From Thermococcus gorgonarius (GTDB taxonomy: Archaea; Methanobacteriota_B; Thermococci; Thermococcales; Thermococcaceae): DNA of 64,000 nucleotides. The position numbers and the translations under genes were made by a program. The notes beneath the pieces were generated by a model. It was not told the origin of the DNA, ran no database searches, and worked only from the letters and a program-made list of their open reading frames with translations. The stretch covers positions 372,001 through 436,000 of the forward strand of contig NZ_CP014855.1 in NCBI RefSeq assembly GCF_002214385.1. Reading direction: 5' to 3'. This document shows positions 9,094 through 19,079 of this stretch, in pieces. Every line of letters begins with the position of its first letter. Position 1 is the stretch's first letter.

Positions 9094-10328
9094 GCTTTTT
9101 TCTTTTCTATTCTCGTACTCAATAGCTTCTCTATCTCATCCCAGAGCCTTTCTGCAAGTTCTCTCTTGCTCATTCTCGGGAGCCTCTTGTGGATGTCCCT
9201 GCCGACGAGGATAACTTCGTTTTCATCGCTCCCGAAGGCCTTGAGAGTGTTGGCCACAACTAAATCACTTCCTGCTCTGGATATCTGCTTCCGGGCCTCA
9301 CTGATCAGCTCTTCTTCATTTAATCCGGTTTCTGCCTTGAATCCTACTAGAAAAACCTCCGGCTGGAGTTCTTTTATCCTGCTGATGATTTTGGGAGTCG
9401 GTTCAAGTTCAAGGGTTAGAATCCGGTCGCTCTTGATCTTTACTTTGCTTTTCTCCTTAACTCTAAAATCACTGACCGCTGCGGCCATGACAACAACATC
9501 GTACCTCTTTGAACTGAGCTCGGATTCTATGGCGTTCATCATTTCCTCAACGGTGTCCACTTCTATCTGCCTCTCTACGAAGCTTGGAACGCTGCTTCTG
9601 GTTCTTATCAGCGTTACCTCCGCCCCCCTCAGTTCGGCCTCCTCCGCCATGGCGACGCCCATTTTGCCGCTACTCGCGTTCGTTATGAACCTTATGGGGT
9701 CTATGTACTCTCTCGTTGCTCCAGCTGTGACGAGGACGCGTTTTCCCTTCAGGGGTTTGGGGTGGAGCTTTTTGATGACTCTGTAGACTATCTCATCTAT
9801 TGACGCGACCTTTGCTTTCCCCTCTTCAAAACGCGGCCCTATGAACTCGATGCCAAGTTTCTTGAGCTTTTCAATGTTCTCTTTTATTATGGGATGGTCG
9901 TACATTGTGGAGTGCATCGCAGGGGCTATCATTATCGGCGTGTGAGAAAAAGCAGTTGTCACGACGGTTGTAACGGGTGTGTCGTCTATTCCGTTGGCTA
10001 TCTTTGAGATCGTGTTTGCCGTTGCTGGACAGACAAGAATTAGGTCGGCTTTGTTCTCATGCTCCCCGGCCAGTTCCACATGCTCGATAAACCCGGTTAT
10101 CTCTGTAACAACAGGATTTCCAGTTGCGAACTCCATGGCATAAGGATGTATTATCTTGGTCGCGTTTGGCGTCATGACTGCGTGAACCTCAGCACCGTGC
10201 CTTATTAGCTCCCTTGCCAGCTTAACGCATTCAACTGCCGCTATGCTCCCAGAAATTGCAAGCACTATCTTTTTTCCAACCAGCTTTCTGCTCTTCGAGG
10301 CATGTATAAGTTTGATGTGGTGTAGCAT
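9087..10328 (-). CDS. coaBC: Bifunctional phosphopantothenoylcysteine decarboxylase / phosphopantothenate-cysteine ligase
   Basis: This 413-residue enzyme catalyses two steps of coenzyme A synthesis. The N-terminal flavoprotein decarboxylase (about 1-190) shows [15 protein letters not shown], the [11 protein letters not shown] active-site loop and the [14 protein letters not shown] segment. The C-terminal CTP-using ligase (about 195-400) shows [25 protein letters not shown] and a Lys-rich dimer region. The ATG at 10328 follows GGTGATATC. Confidence 0.96.
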   Translation of the reverse strand: MLHHIKLIHASKSRKLVGKKIVLAISGSIAAVECVKLARELIRHGAEVHAVMTPNATKIIHPYAMEFATGNPVVTEITGFIEHVELAGEHENKADLILVCPATANTISKIANGIDDTPVTTVVTTAFSHTPIMIAPAMHSTMYDHPIIKENIEKLKKLGIEFIGPRFEEGKAKVASIDEIVYRVIKKLHPKPLKGKRVLVTAGATREYIDPIRFITNASSGKMGVAMAEEAELRGAEVTLIRTRSSVPSFVERQIEVDTVEEMMNAIESELSSKRYDVVVMAAAVSDFRVKEKSKVKIKSDRILTLELEPTPKIISRIKELQPEVFLVGFKAETGLNEEELISEARKQISRAGSDLVVANTLKAFGSDENEVILVGRDIHKRLPRMSKRELAERLWDEIEKLLSTRIEKKKAQ

Positions 10329-10360
10329 GATATCACCATAGAACAGTGGGGGAAGGACAT

Positions 10361-10874
10361 TTAAAACCTGCCCTGAACTGGCTGTGCTCTCAGGGGAGAC
10401 TTTACGATTATCTTAATCATGTTGGGGTCATCAACTATCTTGGTGTTTGAGGGGTCCTCCAGGGTAAAGGGGCCAATTTGAGACTTCAGGATGGCTCTAA
10501 TAACGTCTTCTGAGCACTCTCTTCCCGTTATGATAGTAACCTTTGAGGGGGATCCTCGGGTCAAAGTCAAACTCCATAAAAACAACAACTGGATACCTTG
10601 AGTCCCCGATCTCCAGGGGAACCAGAAAGGCCTGATTAATTTTTTCTAGGTGTTTCTCACTATAAACTATGCTTATTTCAACTTTCTCTTTGAGAATCCT
10701 TGCAAGATCGAGGAGGGTTTCCTCCATTCCAACATCGGGAACTACAAGTCTGATTGAAAAAGTCTCCCTATCTTCGTTTAGAAAGAGCCAGCGAATAAAA
10801 ATCCCTTTCTCAACCAGGAGGTCCATTACAGTGTTCAGTGAATTTACTGGTATTTCAAAGTCTAGCTCTGGCAT
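10361..10874 (-). pseudogene. Frameshifted conserved hypothetical gene
   Basis: Two overlapping frames (10497-10874 and 10361-10588) together make one protein of about 170 residues. The first part runs into RYPVVVFMEFDFDPRIP and the second continues SKVTIITGRECSEDVIRAIL. The switch falls at a run of five C on the coding strand (about 10549-10553); removing one C restores a single frame. I do not recognise the family; the alternating strand/helix pattern suggests a small alpha/beta protein. A sequencing error, a real mutation and programmed slippage are all possible. Confidence 0.65.
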
Positions 10875-10945
10875 TAAGCAACCCTCCTGCTTTGCTAGTT
10901 CTTTTTAAAATATTTTAAAACTTTTGTCTTTGATTTTCTTGTAAC

Positions 10946-11100
10946 AAATATATAAAGAAAACAGTACAAAACGTACATCTTCTTCCACTCAGTTCTCCCG
11001 GAGGGTCGGGCCTTATTTACAGCACGGTGATTTAACCCCCATATTCAAGACGGGGGTGCCCCCCGCTTGTTAAGTTTTGGTCTTCATCGTATATAAGCTT
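10946..11100. ncRNA. Candidate structured RNA or small mobile-element relic: GC-rich block in an AT-rich gap
   Basis: The 285-bp gap 10875-11159 has no gene, but about 90 bp of it (10985-11075) is GC-rich between AT-rich flanks. A hairpin CCCG/CGGG lies at 10997-11010. Two mutually exclusive hairpins share GGGGG at 11052-11056: one with CCCCC at 11036-11040, the other with CCCCC at 11060-11064 extended by AAG/CTT. TATA-like boxes lie on both sides (about 10949-10957 and, in the other direction, about 11090-11099), so the strand is open. GC islands of this kind often mark ncRNAs in hyperthermophiles. Confidence 0.4.
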
Positions 11101-11159
11101 TTTCCCGAAAATTGTGGGATTTTTAATATTTGCTAAAAACTTTTCCAATTTGATAAAAA

Positions 11160-11919
<760 letters not shown>

Positions 11920-12016
11920 AGTGTTCACCCCTGCTTCAAAATCCACGTCAACTCGTCAATAACGGGAGGCTTAAAAAATTTTGAGTGAATTTCATACTAA
12001 CTCAAAACTTCACCCG

Positions 12017-12724
12017 TCAATAACCCTCGAAAAGCCTCTCGGCCAGAAACCTTGGTAGGCCCGCCTCAATTATTTTTCTCGCAGCCTCTTCAACGTCGTA
12101 TTCAACGCGGTGGAATTCCACGTTGTCGGGGGGCTCTTCTTCCGTGTCAATAGTCGCATAACTTGCCCTCCAGTCACCGTCGCGGGGCTGGCCTACCCCA
12201 CCGGGGTTGATTATCCTCCTGCCGTCTATGACTTTCAGCATCGGAACGTGGGTGTGACCCACCAGCAGGTCGTCCTGCCTGACGTAGCTCAGAACTGCCT
12301 TGAACTCGCTATCGGGGAGCCATGGGAAGAGGTACTCATCAAGGGGTGCCCTAGGGGAGCCGTGGATTAAAAGGTAGCTCCGCCCCCTATCGTCAGTGAA
12401 GAGCTGCCTCACGGGGAGCCTTCTCAGAAATTCAAGGTTCTCGATGCTCATTACCCGCTGGTGCCACCTCACAGCTTCCCTCGCGTAGGGGTTGAAGCCC
12501 CAGTCGGCACCGAAAGCGACAGCGTTGTCGTGGTTTCCGCGAACGCAGAGGAAAGTTCTCTTTTCCATCTGCTTTCTCACGAACTCAACGACCTCGTTTG
12601 GAGAAGCTCCGTAGCCCACTAAGTCCCCCATGCAGAGGATTGCATCGGCTTTCTTAACTTCCTTCCAGACGGCTTTAAGGGCTTCCCAGTTTGAGTGGAT
12701 GTCTGAGATGAGGGCGATGATCAT
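12017..12724 (-). CDS. Calcineurin-like metallophosphoesterase
   Basis: This 235-residue protein carries the metallophosphoesterase motifs in order: SDIHSN (residues about 7-12), CMGDLVGYG (about 31-39), RGNHDN (about 62-67), a later histidine in IHGSPR and GHTHVP. It belongs to the small ApaH/YfcE-like phosphatases with a dinuclear metal site; the substrate is not evident. It stands alone with its own promoter region upstream. Confidence 0.9.
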   Translation of the reverse strand: MIIALISDIHSNWEALKAVWKEVKKADAILCMGDLVGYGASPNEVVEFVRKQMEKRTFLCVRGNHDNAVAFGADWGFNPYAREAVRWHQRVMSIENLEFLRRLPVRQLFTDDRGRSYLLIHGSPRAPLDEYLFPWLPDSEFKAVLSYVRQDDLLVGHTHVPMLKVIDGRRIINPGGVGQPRDGDWRASYATIDTEEEPPDNVEFHRVEYDVEEAARKIIEAGLPRFLAERLFEGY

Positions 12725-12812
12725 GGTATCACCAGTTTAGTGTCTGGTATAATAAACTTAACCCTACTTGGAAAACGTTATTAATGCTAATGCATTTCTC
12801 TACTAGGGGAGA

Positions 12813-13367
12813 ATGGTGAGTAAAGTACGAGAATGGATTGCAGAAGTAACTATTAAAGAGGCCATCAGAGGGATAATGTATTTCATATTTGCTGCAGTAG
12901 TACCTGCTGCAGTAGCAGTATTGTACCATAACGAGACTTTGAATTACATGATGATAACTTTGATCAGTGTAATTTTTATCATTTTGGTATTTTGGCTAAT
13001 TCGAAAAGAGAACCAGAGGAGACGAGGAGGTATTTATTTCCCTTGCTTTCCGATGGATGAAGAAAGTTTGAATCATATAAAGAATATCAAAGAGTTTGGG
13101 GTTATATGGCCAATCTACATAAACCCCATAGAATATCTTGATCCAGATATCACCCTAGGAATTCGCACTCCCCACTTATACATTGGACGGCCCAAATGTC
13201 CAGAATGTGGCGCAGAACTAGAAGAAAAAAAGAGAAGATTGGGAAAAAGATACTTATGGAGTTGCCCCAATCCTCAATGCTCTTTTAAAAAAGACAGTGA
13301 AATAAGCATGTGCGTTGCAAAGAAAAAGGTGGAAAAGATACACCTAAAAAGGCTCCCAATAGGATGA
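12813..13367 (+). CDS. Membrane-anchored zinc-ribbon protein, unrecognised
   Basis: This 184-residue protein has two hydrophobic helices (about residues 20-38 and 48-64) followed by a cytoplasm-type part. The C-terminal zinc ribbon has CPEC at about 129-132 and CPNPQC near 150. I know no function. The gene is markedly richer in A+T than its neighbours and uses AT-rich codons, suggesting recent arrival. GGGGAGA precedes the ATG. It ends 4 bp before the convergent acyl-CoA synthetase gene. Confidence 0.75.
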   Translation: MVSKVREWIAEVTIKEAIRGIMYFIFAAVVPAAVAVLYHNETLNYMMITLISVIFIILVFWLIRKENQRRRGGIYFPCFPMDEESLNHIKNIKEFGVIWPIYINPIEYLDPDITLGIRTPHLYIGRPKCPECGAELEEKKRRLGKRYLWSCPNPQCSFKKDSEISMCVAKKKVEKIHLKRLPIG

Positions 13368-13371
13368 ATGT

Positions 13372-14769
13372 TTACTCCTTCTTCTGCTTTGCCTTCCACC
13401 TGCTCCAGCGGTAGAGGGCCGCCAAAGCCTTTATCGCCCTCTCCGGCTCTGGATAAGCCGGAATGCCCTCCTCGTTGAGCCTGTCAATAGCTTCTTTGGC
13501 CTCTATTCCGCCGACGATGGCAACGACGAGCGGCTTCTTCCTTCCGCTCTCGTTGTACTCGCGTATCACTATGTCCGCTAAGTCCCTCGGGTCGAGAACG
13601 GCAGTCTGGCAGTAGAGGACGGCTATGCTGTGCATATCGGGGTGGGCGAGTGCATCTCTGATAGCTCCTTCATAGCTCTCGGCCCCGGCCATACCGGTCA
13701 AGTCAACTGGGTTCTTGTAGCTTCCGAAGGGCGGCATGTGGTTTGCAAAGACCTTGAGCTCCTCCAGGTTGTCGTAGAGGTGCAGGCCTGCCTCCTCAGC
13801 GGCATCTGTGGCCATAACACCTATTCCACCGCCGTTGGTGATTATGACGAGGTTCTCGCCGGCAGGCTCAGGCAGGTTGCTCAAAGTTCTCGCATAGTCG
13901 AAGGCCTCTCCGATGGTGTAGGCCCTTATTATGCCCGCCTGCTTGAAGGCCGCGTCGTAAACCTTGTCGCTTCCGGCCAGCGAACCGGTGTGTGAGGCGG
14001 CCGCCTTTGCACCGCGCTCGCTCCTTCCGGCCTTGATGATGACTATCGGCTTTACCTTGCTGACCTTCTTTGCAGTCTCCATGAACCTCCTTCCGTCCTT
14101 GACACCCTCCATGTAGATGAGGATGGCCTTGGTGTTCTCGTCCTCCTTGAAGAACTCGAGCAGGTCGGCATCGTCTATGTCACTCTTATTTCCAACACTG
14201 ACGACTGCCGAAAGACCGACTTTCTCAAGTATAGTCCAGCCCATAAGGGCTATTCCCAGAGCCCCGCTCTGGCTGATAAGAGCAAGCGGTCCGGGGAGAA
14301 CGTCCGTTGGACCAAAGGTGGCGTTGAGCTTCTCGGGTGTGTACACAACGCCGAAGATGTTCGGGCCCAGGATTCTCATACCGTATTTTCTTGCGGTCTC
14401 GACGAGCTGCTGCTCGACCTTCTTGCCCTCCTCACCAAGCTCGCCGAAGCCAGAGCTGATTATCGGAAGAACCTTGACACCCTTCTTTCCAGCCTCCTCA
14501 ACGACCTGTGGGACGAACTTGGCCGGGACGACGATGACAGCCATGTCAACCTCGTCGGGAACGTCGAGGATGCTCTTGTAGACGGGGAACTTCCTTCCGC
14601 TGATCTCTATCTCCCCGCCCTTTACGTTGACGGCGTATATCTTGCCCTCATAGCCGTACTCAACGAGGTTCTTCATAATGGCATAGCCTATCTTCCCGGG
14701 CTTTCCTGAAGCGCCTATAACTGCGACGCTCCTCGGCCTGAAAAGGGCTTCAATGTTTGGGTCAGCCAT
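13372..14769 (-). CDS. Acetyl/acyl-CoA synthetase (ADP-forming) alpha subunit
   Basis: This 465-residue protein matches the alpha subunit of NDP-forming acyl-CoA synthetases, which make ATP from acyl-CoA thioesters at the end of peptide and sugar fermentation in Thermococcales. It has a CoA-binding Rossmann domain (SVAVIGASGKPGKIGYAIMKN near residue 15). The ligase domains follow, with the phosphorylated His at about 259 in KAAASHTGSLAG. The beta subunit is not nearby, as is common in this order. The ATG at 14769 follows AGGTGAT. Which acyl-CoA isoform this is cannot be told from sequence alone. Confidence 0.92.
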   Translation of the reverse strand: MADPNIEALFRPRSVAVIGASGKPGKIGYAIMKNLVEYGYEGKIYAVNVKGGEIEISGRKFPVYKSILDVPDEVDMAVIVVPAKFVPQVVEEAGKKGVKVLPIISSGFGELGEEGKKVEQQLVETARKYGMRILGPNIFGVVYTPEKLNATFGPTDVLPGPLALISQSGALGIALMGWTILEKVGLSAVVSVGNKSDIDDADLLEFFKEDENTKAILIYMEGVKDGRRFMETAKKVSKVKPIVIIKAGRSERGAKAAASHTGSLAGSDKVYDAAFKQAGIIRAYTIGEAFDYARTLSNLPEPAGENLVIITNGGGIGVMATDAAEEAGLHLYDNLEELKVFANHMPPFGSYKNPVDLTGMAGAESYEGAIRDALAHPDMHSIAVLYCQTAVLDPRDLADIVIREYNESGRKKPLVVAIVGGIEAKEAIDRLNEEGIPAYPEPERAIKALAALYRWSRWKAKQKKE

Positions 14770-15022
14770 TTTTATCACCTCGGATGACATTCACGCTTTT
14801 ACGTCTGTAAAAGGCAGTTAAAACCTTTCCCTTCTCTTTTTGCCGATGAGAAAATCGACGGAAGTTAAAATCAAAAAAGAATTTGTGATCAAGAGTTTTT
14901 GGCCAACCTAACTCAAATTGAGTCTCGGCAGGTTATACCTTTTACTGGAAATTGCTCGGAGTGTTGGTGTTGGAGTGAGAAAATCTTTAAAAGCGAACTA
15001 ACAAAAAAATTAGGGTGATCTA

Positions 15023-15484
15023 ATGGCAATACTACCTAAGCCCAAGAAAGAGCTAACGCCGCTTGAAAGCACTGCCCTCAAGTGGATGAACTTTTCTTTC
15101 GACCTGGTTGTGATAGTCTTAGCCCTTCTAACGATGGCCTATGTGATCTACGCGATATACGACCTCATTGAAATCATGTTTCATGGTTTTGACGTCGAGG
15201 AGGCGCTTCACGAGTTCCTGCTCGTCATCATACTCTTGGAGCTGTTTGAGCTTCTCACCCTCTACATAAAGGAGCACCACGTTAGCATGCGCCGTGTGGC
15301 CGAGCTGGGCGTGGTTGCCATAGTGAGGAAGCTCGTGATAACAGTTGATTACAAATCCCTCGGCTGGGAAGTCATGCTTGGAATGGCCGCCCTGATATTT
15401 GTCCTTGGCTGGATATACGTCCAGGAAAGGCGGAGGGTTTCAGAGGAGGAGAAGTTCATCGTCGAGCATGGGCTGGACCGATGA
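15023..15484 (+). CDS. PsiE family membrane protein
   Basis: This 153-residue protein has four transmembrane helices and the PsiE-family core: a first helix with FDLVVIVLALLTMAYVIYAIYDL, then HEFLLVIILLELFELLTLYIKEHHV and the later KLVITVD. PsiE is phosphate-starvation-inducible in E. coli, but the archaeal role is unknown. Its ATG follows AGGGTGATCT and a TATA-like TCTTTAAAAG. Its stop codon lies inside the C box of a box C/D sRNA. Confidence 0.82.
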   Translation: MAILPKPKKELTPLESTALKWMNFSFDLVVIVLALLTMAYVIYAIYDLIEIMFHGFDVEEALHEFLLVIILLELFELLTLYIKEHHVSMRRVAELGVVAIVRKLVITVDYKSLGWEVMLGMAALIFVLGWIYVQERRRVSEEEKFIVEHGLDR

Positions 15485-15533
15485 TGACCCTTCCCCTCCC
15501 CGAGCGGTGAGGAGCAATCCGGTAGGCTGAGGC
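15480..15533 (+). ncRNA. Box C/D guide sRNA
   Basis: The archaeal dual-guide layout is present: C box ATGATGA (15481-15487), 12-nt guide, D' box CCGA (15500-15503, variant of CTGA), 3 nt, C' box GTGAGGA (15507-15513, one mismatch), 13-nt guide, D box CTGA (15527-15530), with flanking G/C bases for a short terminal stem. Such RNAs direct 2'-O-methylation five bases upstream of D or D'. The targets were not identified. The C box contains the stop codon of the psiE-like gene. Confidence 0.72.
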
Positions 15534-15576
15534 AAAGGCTAAATACTTCCCTTCCCTATCTTTTTCGGTGGTGAGC

Positions 15577-16599
15577 ATGGGAGTTCAGATAGGTGAGCTT
15601 GTGCCAAGGAAGGAGATCGAACTTGAAGCTCTCTACGGGAAGAAGGTTGCGATCGATGCCTTCAACGCCATGTACCAGTTCCTCTCAACGATAAGACAGC
15701 GCGATGGAACTCCTCTAATGGACTCGAAGGGCAGGATAACCTCCCACCTCAGCGGCTTCTTTTACAGGACGATCAACCTCATGGAGGCCGGAATAAAGCC
15801 CGCCTACGTCTTCGACGGAAAGCCGCCGGAGTTCAAGAAGAAGGAGATAGAGAAAAGGAGAGAGGCAAGGGAAGAAGCCGAGGAGAAGTGGTACGAGGCC
15901 CTTGAAAAGGGTGACTTGGAGGAAGCGAAGAAGTACGCGATGAGGGCAACCCGCGTTAACGAGCAACTCATAAACGATGCCAAAAAGCTTCTCGAACTGA
16001 TGGGGATTCCAGTCGTGCAGGCGCCGAGCGAAGGTGAAGCTCAGGCCGCATACATGGCCGCCAAAGGAAAGGTCTACGCCTCCGCCAGTCAGGACTACGA
16101 TTCGCTCCTCTTCGGCGCGCCGAGACTTGTAAGGAACCTCACGATAACGGGAAGGAGAAAGCTCCCCGGAAAGAACGTCTACGTCGAAGTGAAGCCCGAA
16201 CTCATCGTTCTGGATGAGGTTCTCAAGGAGCTCGGCATAGACAGGGAAAAGCTGATAGAGCTGGCGATTCTGGTTGGAACCGACTACAACCCCGGCGGGA
16301 TAAAGGGTATCGGGCCCAAGAAGGCCCTGATGATAGTCAAGAGAACCAAAGACCCGCTCAAGAAATACCAGAAGGAGAGCGACGTTGACCTCTACGCTAT
16401 AAAGGAGTTCTTTCTCAACCCGCCTGTTACCGACGACTACGAGCTGAGATGGCGCGAACCCGACGAGGAGGGGATTCTGAAGTTCCTCTGCGACGAGCAC
16501 GACTTCAGCGAAGAGCGCGTTAAAACCGGCCTTGAAAGACTGAAGAAGGCGGTAAAGAGCGGAAAACAGAGAACACTTGAAAGCTGGTTCACACGGTAG
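15577..16599 (+). CDS. fen: Flap endonuclease 1
   Basis: This 340-residue structure-specific nuclease removes 5' flaps in Okazaki-fragment processing and repair. The N region has [14 protein letters not shown] and [11 protein letters not shown]. The I region has [22 protein letters not shown] and the helix-hairpin-helix [20 protein letters not shown]. The C terminus carries the PCNA-binding box [10 protein letters not shown] start at ATG 15577 rather than the GTG at 15568. It ends directly against the convergent tfb gene. Confidence 0.97.
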   Translation: MGVQIGELVPRKEIELEALYGKKVAIDAFNAMYQFLSTIRQRDGTPLMDSKGRITSHLSGFFYRTINLMEAGIKPAYVFDGKPPEFKKKEIEKRREAREEAEEKWYEALEKGDLEEAKKYAMRATRVNEQLINDAKKLLELMGIPVVQAPSEGEAQAAYMAAKGKVYASASQDYDSLLFGAPRLVRNLTITGRRKLPGKNVYVEVKPELIVLDEVLKELGIDREKLIELAILVGTDYNPGGIKGIGPKKALMIVKRTKDPLKKYQKESDVDLYAIKEFFLNPPVTDDYELRWREPDEEGILKFLCDEHDFSEERVKTGLERLKKAVKSGKQRTLESWFTR

Positions 16600-17502
16600 T
16601 CAGGTCGTGGGGACCTTCAGGTTCAGTTTTTCGACCAGTTCTTTGTACCTGTTTCTTACCGTTACTTCCGTGACCCTTGCCACCTCGGCAACTTCCCTCT
16701 GGGTTCTGCGCTCTCCTTCCATCAAGCCCGCTATGTAGAGAGCCGCCGCAACCAGGCCAGCGGGGCTCTTTCCACTTGTTAGTCCTCTATTGTAAGCTTC
16801 CTCGAGCAGTTCTATAGCCCTCTTTCTGACCTTTTCACTCAATCCCAGTTCGTCCGCAAATTTATTGACGTAGTCGCTGGGCTTGACGAAGAGCTTCTTG
16901 GGAGTAAGGTTTAGGTGCCTCGCTATGAAACGGAAGCTCCTTCCTATCTCTTTCTTATCTACTTTTGAAACCTCTGCTATCTCGTCCAGAGTGCGTGGTA
17001 TTTTGAGAAGCCTGCAGGCGGCGTAAACACAAGCAGCTATGACGCTCTCTATGGACCTTCCCCTGATGAGGCCTTTTCTAACTGCCTCACGGTAGAGCCT
17101 TGCTGCCTCTTCCTCGACGTGCCTCGGGAGGGCTAGATGGCTTGCCAGTCTGTCCAGTTCGCTTAGGGCGAAGGCGAGGTTTCTCTCGGCGGCGTCGCTC
17201 ACCCTGAGCCTGGACTGCCACTTCCTGAGACGGTACATTTTCTCCCTCATTAAGCCCGTGAGGGAGCGGTCAATGCCAATGTCAGTGGAGAGTCCTTTAT
17301 CATGGAGAAGAATGCTTTCGGGAGCACCAACGCGCGCCCTTTTTTCTCGCTGTGCGGGGTCGAAGGCTCTCCATTCGGGGCCCTCATCTACAACGTTCTC
17401 CTCGATAACGTAGCCACACTTGGCGCAGACGATTTCCCCCCTACTGGGGTCGTATATAAACTCTGTGGAGCCACAAACAGGACAAACCCTTCTTTTTTCC
17501 AC
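16600..17502 (-). CDS. tfb: Transcription initiation factor B (TFB)
   Basis: This 300-residue homologue of TFIIB bridges TBP and RNA polymerase. It has an N-terminal zinc ribbon (CPVC...CAKC, about residues 6-27), the B-finger segment EWRAFDPAQREKRARVGAP, and two cyclin-fold repeats with the C-terminal helix-turn-helix that reads the BRE (QREVAEVARVTEVTVRNRYKEL). The start is GTG 17502 after GGGGGTG; an ATG 36 bp further up would add residues unlike the family. Thermococcus species usually have two TFBs, and I cannot say which this is. Confidence 0.96.
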   Translation of the reverse strand: MEKRRVCPVCGSTEFIYDPSRGEIVCAKCGYVIEENVVDEGPEWRAFDPAQREKRARVGAPESILLHDKGLSTDIGIDRSLTGLMREKMYRLRKWQSRLRVSDAAERNLAFALSELDRLASHLALPRHVEEEAARLYREAVRKGLIRGRSIESVIAACVYAACRLLKIPRTLDEIAEVSKVDKKEIGRSFRFIARHLNLTPKKLFVKPSDYVNKFADELGLSEKVRKRAIELLEEAYNRGLTSGKSPAGLVAAALYIAGLMEGERRTQREVAEVARVTEVTVRNRYKELVEKLNLKVPTT

Positions 17503-17539
17503 CCCAACACCCCCACGGCGGGCCCTATCTGGATGCACC

Positions 17540-17821
17540 TTATAAACCTTCTCCCCTCTTGGGGATGTAGCGGAGAATCCAGACTAAGTCCTCTTTCTTG
17601 AAAGTGATCTTCTCCAGTATTCGGACATCCGGCCCGTCTTCGTCGACAACGTTGGCATACACCCACAGGAAAACCGGATCGTCATCTGATCCAACGTGAA
17701 GGTTCTTATAAAGTATATCAACTGTGCCGTCACCGTTCTTTTTGACGGAGACGGCCTTCCACGTTTCCCTGCTTACAAGGTTTCTCTGGTAGATTAGCTC
17801 AACAATGTCTCTGGCGTCCAT
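17540..17821 (-). CDS. Conserved small hypothetical protein
   Basis: This 93-residue protein is beta-rich in the middle (VDILYKNLHVG, PVFLWVYANVV) with helical ends. I do not recognise the family. It lies between the PDCD5 and TFB genes on the same strand, 37 bp upstream of the TFB start, and may share their transcript. A role with the information-processing neighbours is only suggested by position. Confidence 0.72.
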   Translation of the reverse strand: MDARDIVELIYQRNLVSRETWKAVSVKKNGDGTVDILYKNLHVGSDDDPVFLWVYANVVDEDGPDVRILEKITFKKEDLVWILRYIPKRGEGL

Positions 17822-17842
17822 GAGGAGGCGTCACCACCCGCT

Positions 17843-18181
17843 CTACCATTTTATCCTGAATTCCTTTCTAGTTCTTGCTTCTATCTGGGCCAGTATTCTC
17901 TTCAGCTTTTCATCACTTAGAGGTTCCCTTATCTGACCTGCCTGATAGAGCTGAGCTAAAAGGAGTTCAACCTGTCTGGCTAGTTCGGGCCTCACAAGTT
18001 TGACTCTCCCAAGCCTTTCCCGGGCCTCAGGAGTTAAAACCCTCCTCATTATGGCGTTGAGCTGTGCTTCAAGTTCCATCTCCTGCTTTATCGCTTCTTC
18101 CTGAGCCTTTTGCTGTTCGAGGTACTTCTTCTGAAGCTCCATGAGTTTTCGCTTTCTAATTTCCTCTATGTCTTCCGCCAT
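17843..18181 (-). CDS. PDCD5-family DNA-binding protein
   Basis: This 112-residue helical protein has an N-terminal basic/coiled helix (IRKRKLMELQKKYLEQQKAQEE) and the PDCD5 core (LTPEARERLGRVKLVRPELARQVELLLAQLYQAGQI). Archaeal members bind double-stranded DNA and are often encoded beside ribosomal protein S19e. Here the S19e gene is 0.9 kb away on the same strand, with a transglutaminase-like gene inserted in opposite orientation. Confidence 0.95.
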   Translation of the reverse strand: MAEDIEEIRKRKLMELQKKYLEQQKAQEEAIKQEMELEAQLNAIMRRVLTPEARERLGRVKLVRPELARQVELLLAQLYQAGQIREPLSDEKLKRILAQIEARTRKEFRIKW

Positions 18182-18280
18182 TCTCTCACCTCCATGCTAA
18201 GGTTAGGGATTGGGTTAAAAATGTATTGCATCTGCGTTAGCCATTTAAAGGAGAACGGAACTAAGAGGTTGGGAGGAGGT

Positions 18281-19042
18281 ATGGGGGTTCTCCTCAAGGG
18301 CATCATAAAGTTAATCCTCGTGATCCTCATAATCTCGGCCATCATCTACGATAATCAGACGGGCGTAATCACCGTGAAGACTTCTGTTCTCCTCCAGAAA
18401 GCGGGGATAAACACCATCGATCACGACGCCTATCTCAAGAAATACTCCGAGGCCTTTGACTGCTCAAAGCCCTACTGGAGGAATTGGGGGCCGGGAATAA
18501 TCAAGTGCGACATCAATGAAAGTGAGATTAAGGCGATAATGCCCGTTGCGGAGAAGGTAAAGGGCCGGGACATCCTTGAGACAGCATGGAACCTCCACAA
18601 ATGGGAAGTCGAGAACACTGAATACGACTACGAGAAATTCATGACGCTCGAAGGGGGCACCCTCCTTCCCCACGAGTTCCTTCAGAAAAAGAAAGGAGTA
18701 TGCAGGGACTACGCGGTTTTCAACTACGCGGCTATGAAGGCCCTGGGTTACAGGGATATATACCTGGCCCATATCAGTATGTCAAGTTCTATTTGGGGCC
18801 ACGCGGTTTTGGTCTTTAAATACAACGGAACCTACTACGCGCTCGACTGGTGGGGACCGCAGAAGATAGGCGCACATTACGCCGAGAGATGGGAGGGGAG
18901 CCTTCCGATAGTCATCTTCAACGATAAGGGCGAGGTTGTTTCGTACGTTGGGGTTACGCCATCGGAGGTAATCAACAGGCTGCCTCAGCTGACTGTGATG
19001 GTGGTTGGTATATTGCTAATTGTCCTGGTGTTAAAATACTAA
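18281..19042 (+). CDS. Membrane-anchored transglutaminase-like protein
   Basis: This 253-residue protein has an N-terminal hydrophobic helix (about 6-22), a transglutaminase/protease-like core and a final hydrophobic helix (about 233-250). The catalytic triad candidates are Cys in GVCRDYAVF, His in WGHAVLVF and Asp in YALDWWG. The core probably faces outside. Its substrate is unknown. It starts at ATG 18281 after GGAGGAGGT. It interrupts the PDCD5-S19e neighbourhood on the opposite strand. Confidence 0.85.
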   Translation: MGVLLKGIIKLILVILIISAIIYDNQTGVITVKTSVLLQKAGINTIDHDAYLKKYSEAFDCSKPYWRNWGPGIIKCDINESEIKAIMPVAEKVKGRDILETAWNLHKWEVENTEYDYEKFMTLEGGTLLPHEFLQKKKGVCRDYAVFNYAAMKALGYRDIYLAHISMSSSIWGHAVLVFKYNGTYYALDWWGPQKIGAHYAERWEGSLPIVIFNDKGEVVSYVGVTPSEVINRLPQLTVMVVGILLIVLVLKY

Positions 19043-19079
19043 ACCGAAAGCTGCAAACAAGAAGCAAGAATAGAGGAGC

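Noticed and set aside
11920-12016. Fluoride riboswitch ahead of crcB
   Set aside because: The leader is short and AT-rich and I could not see the conserved crcB-motif pseudoknot elements.
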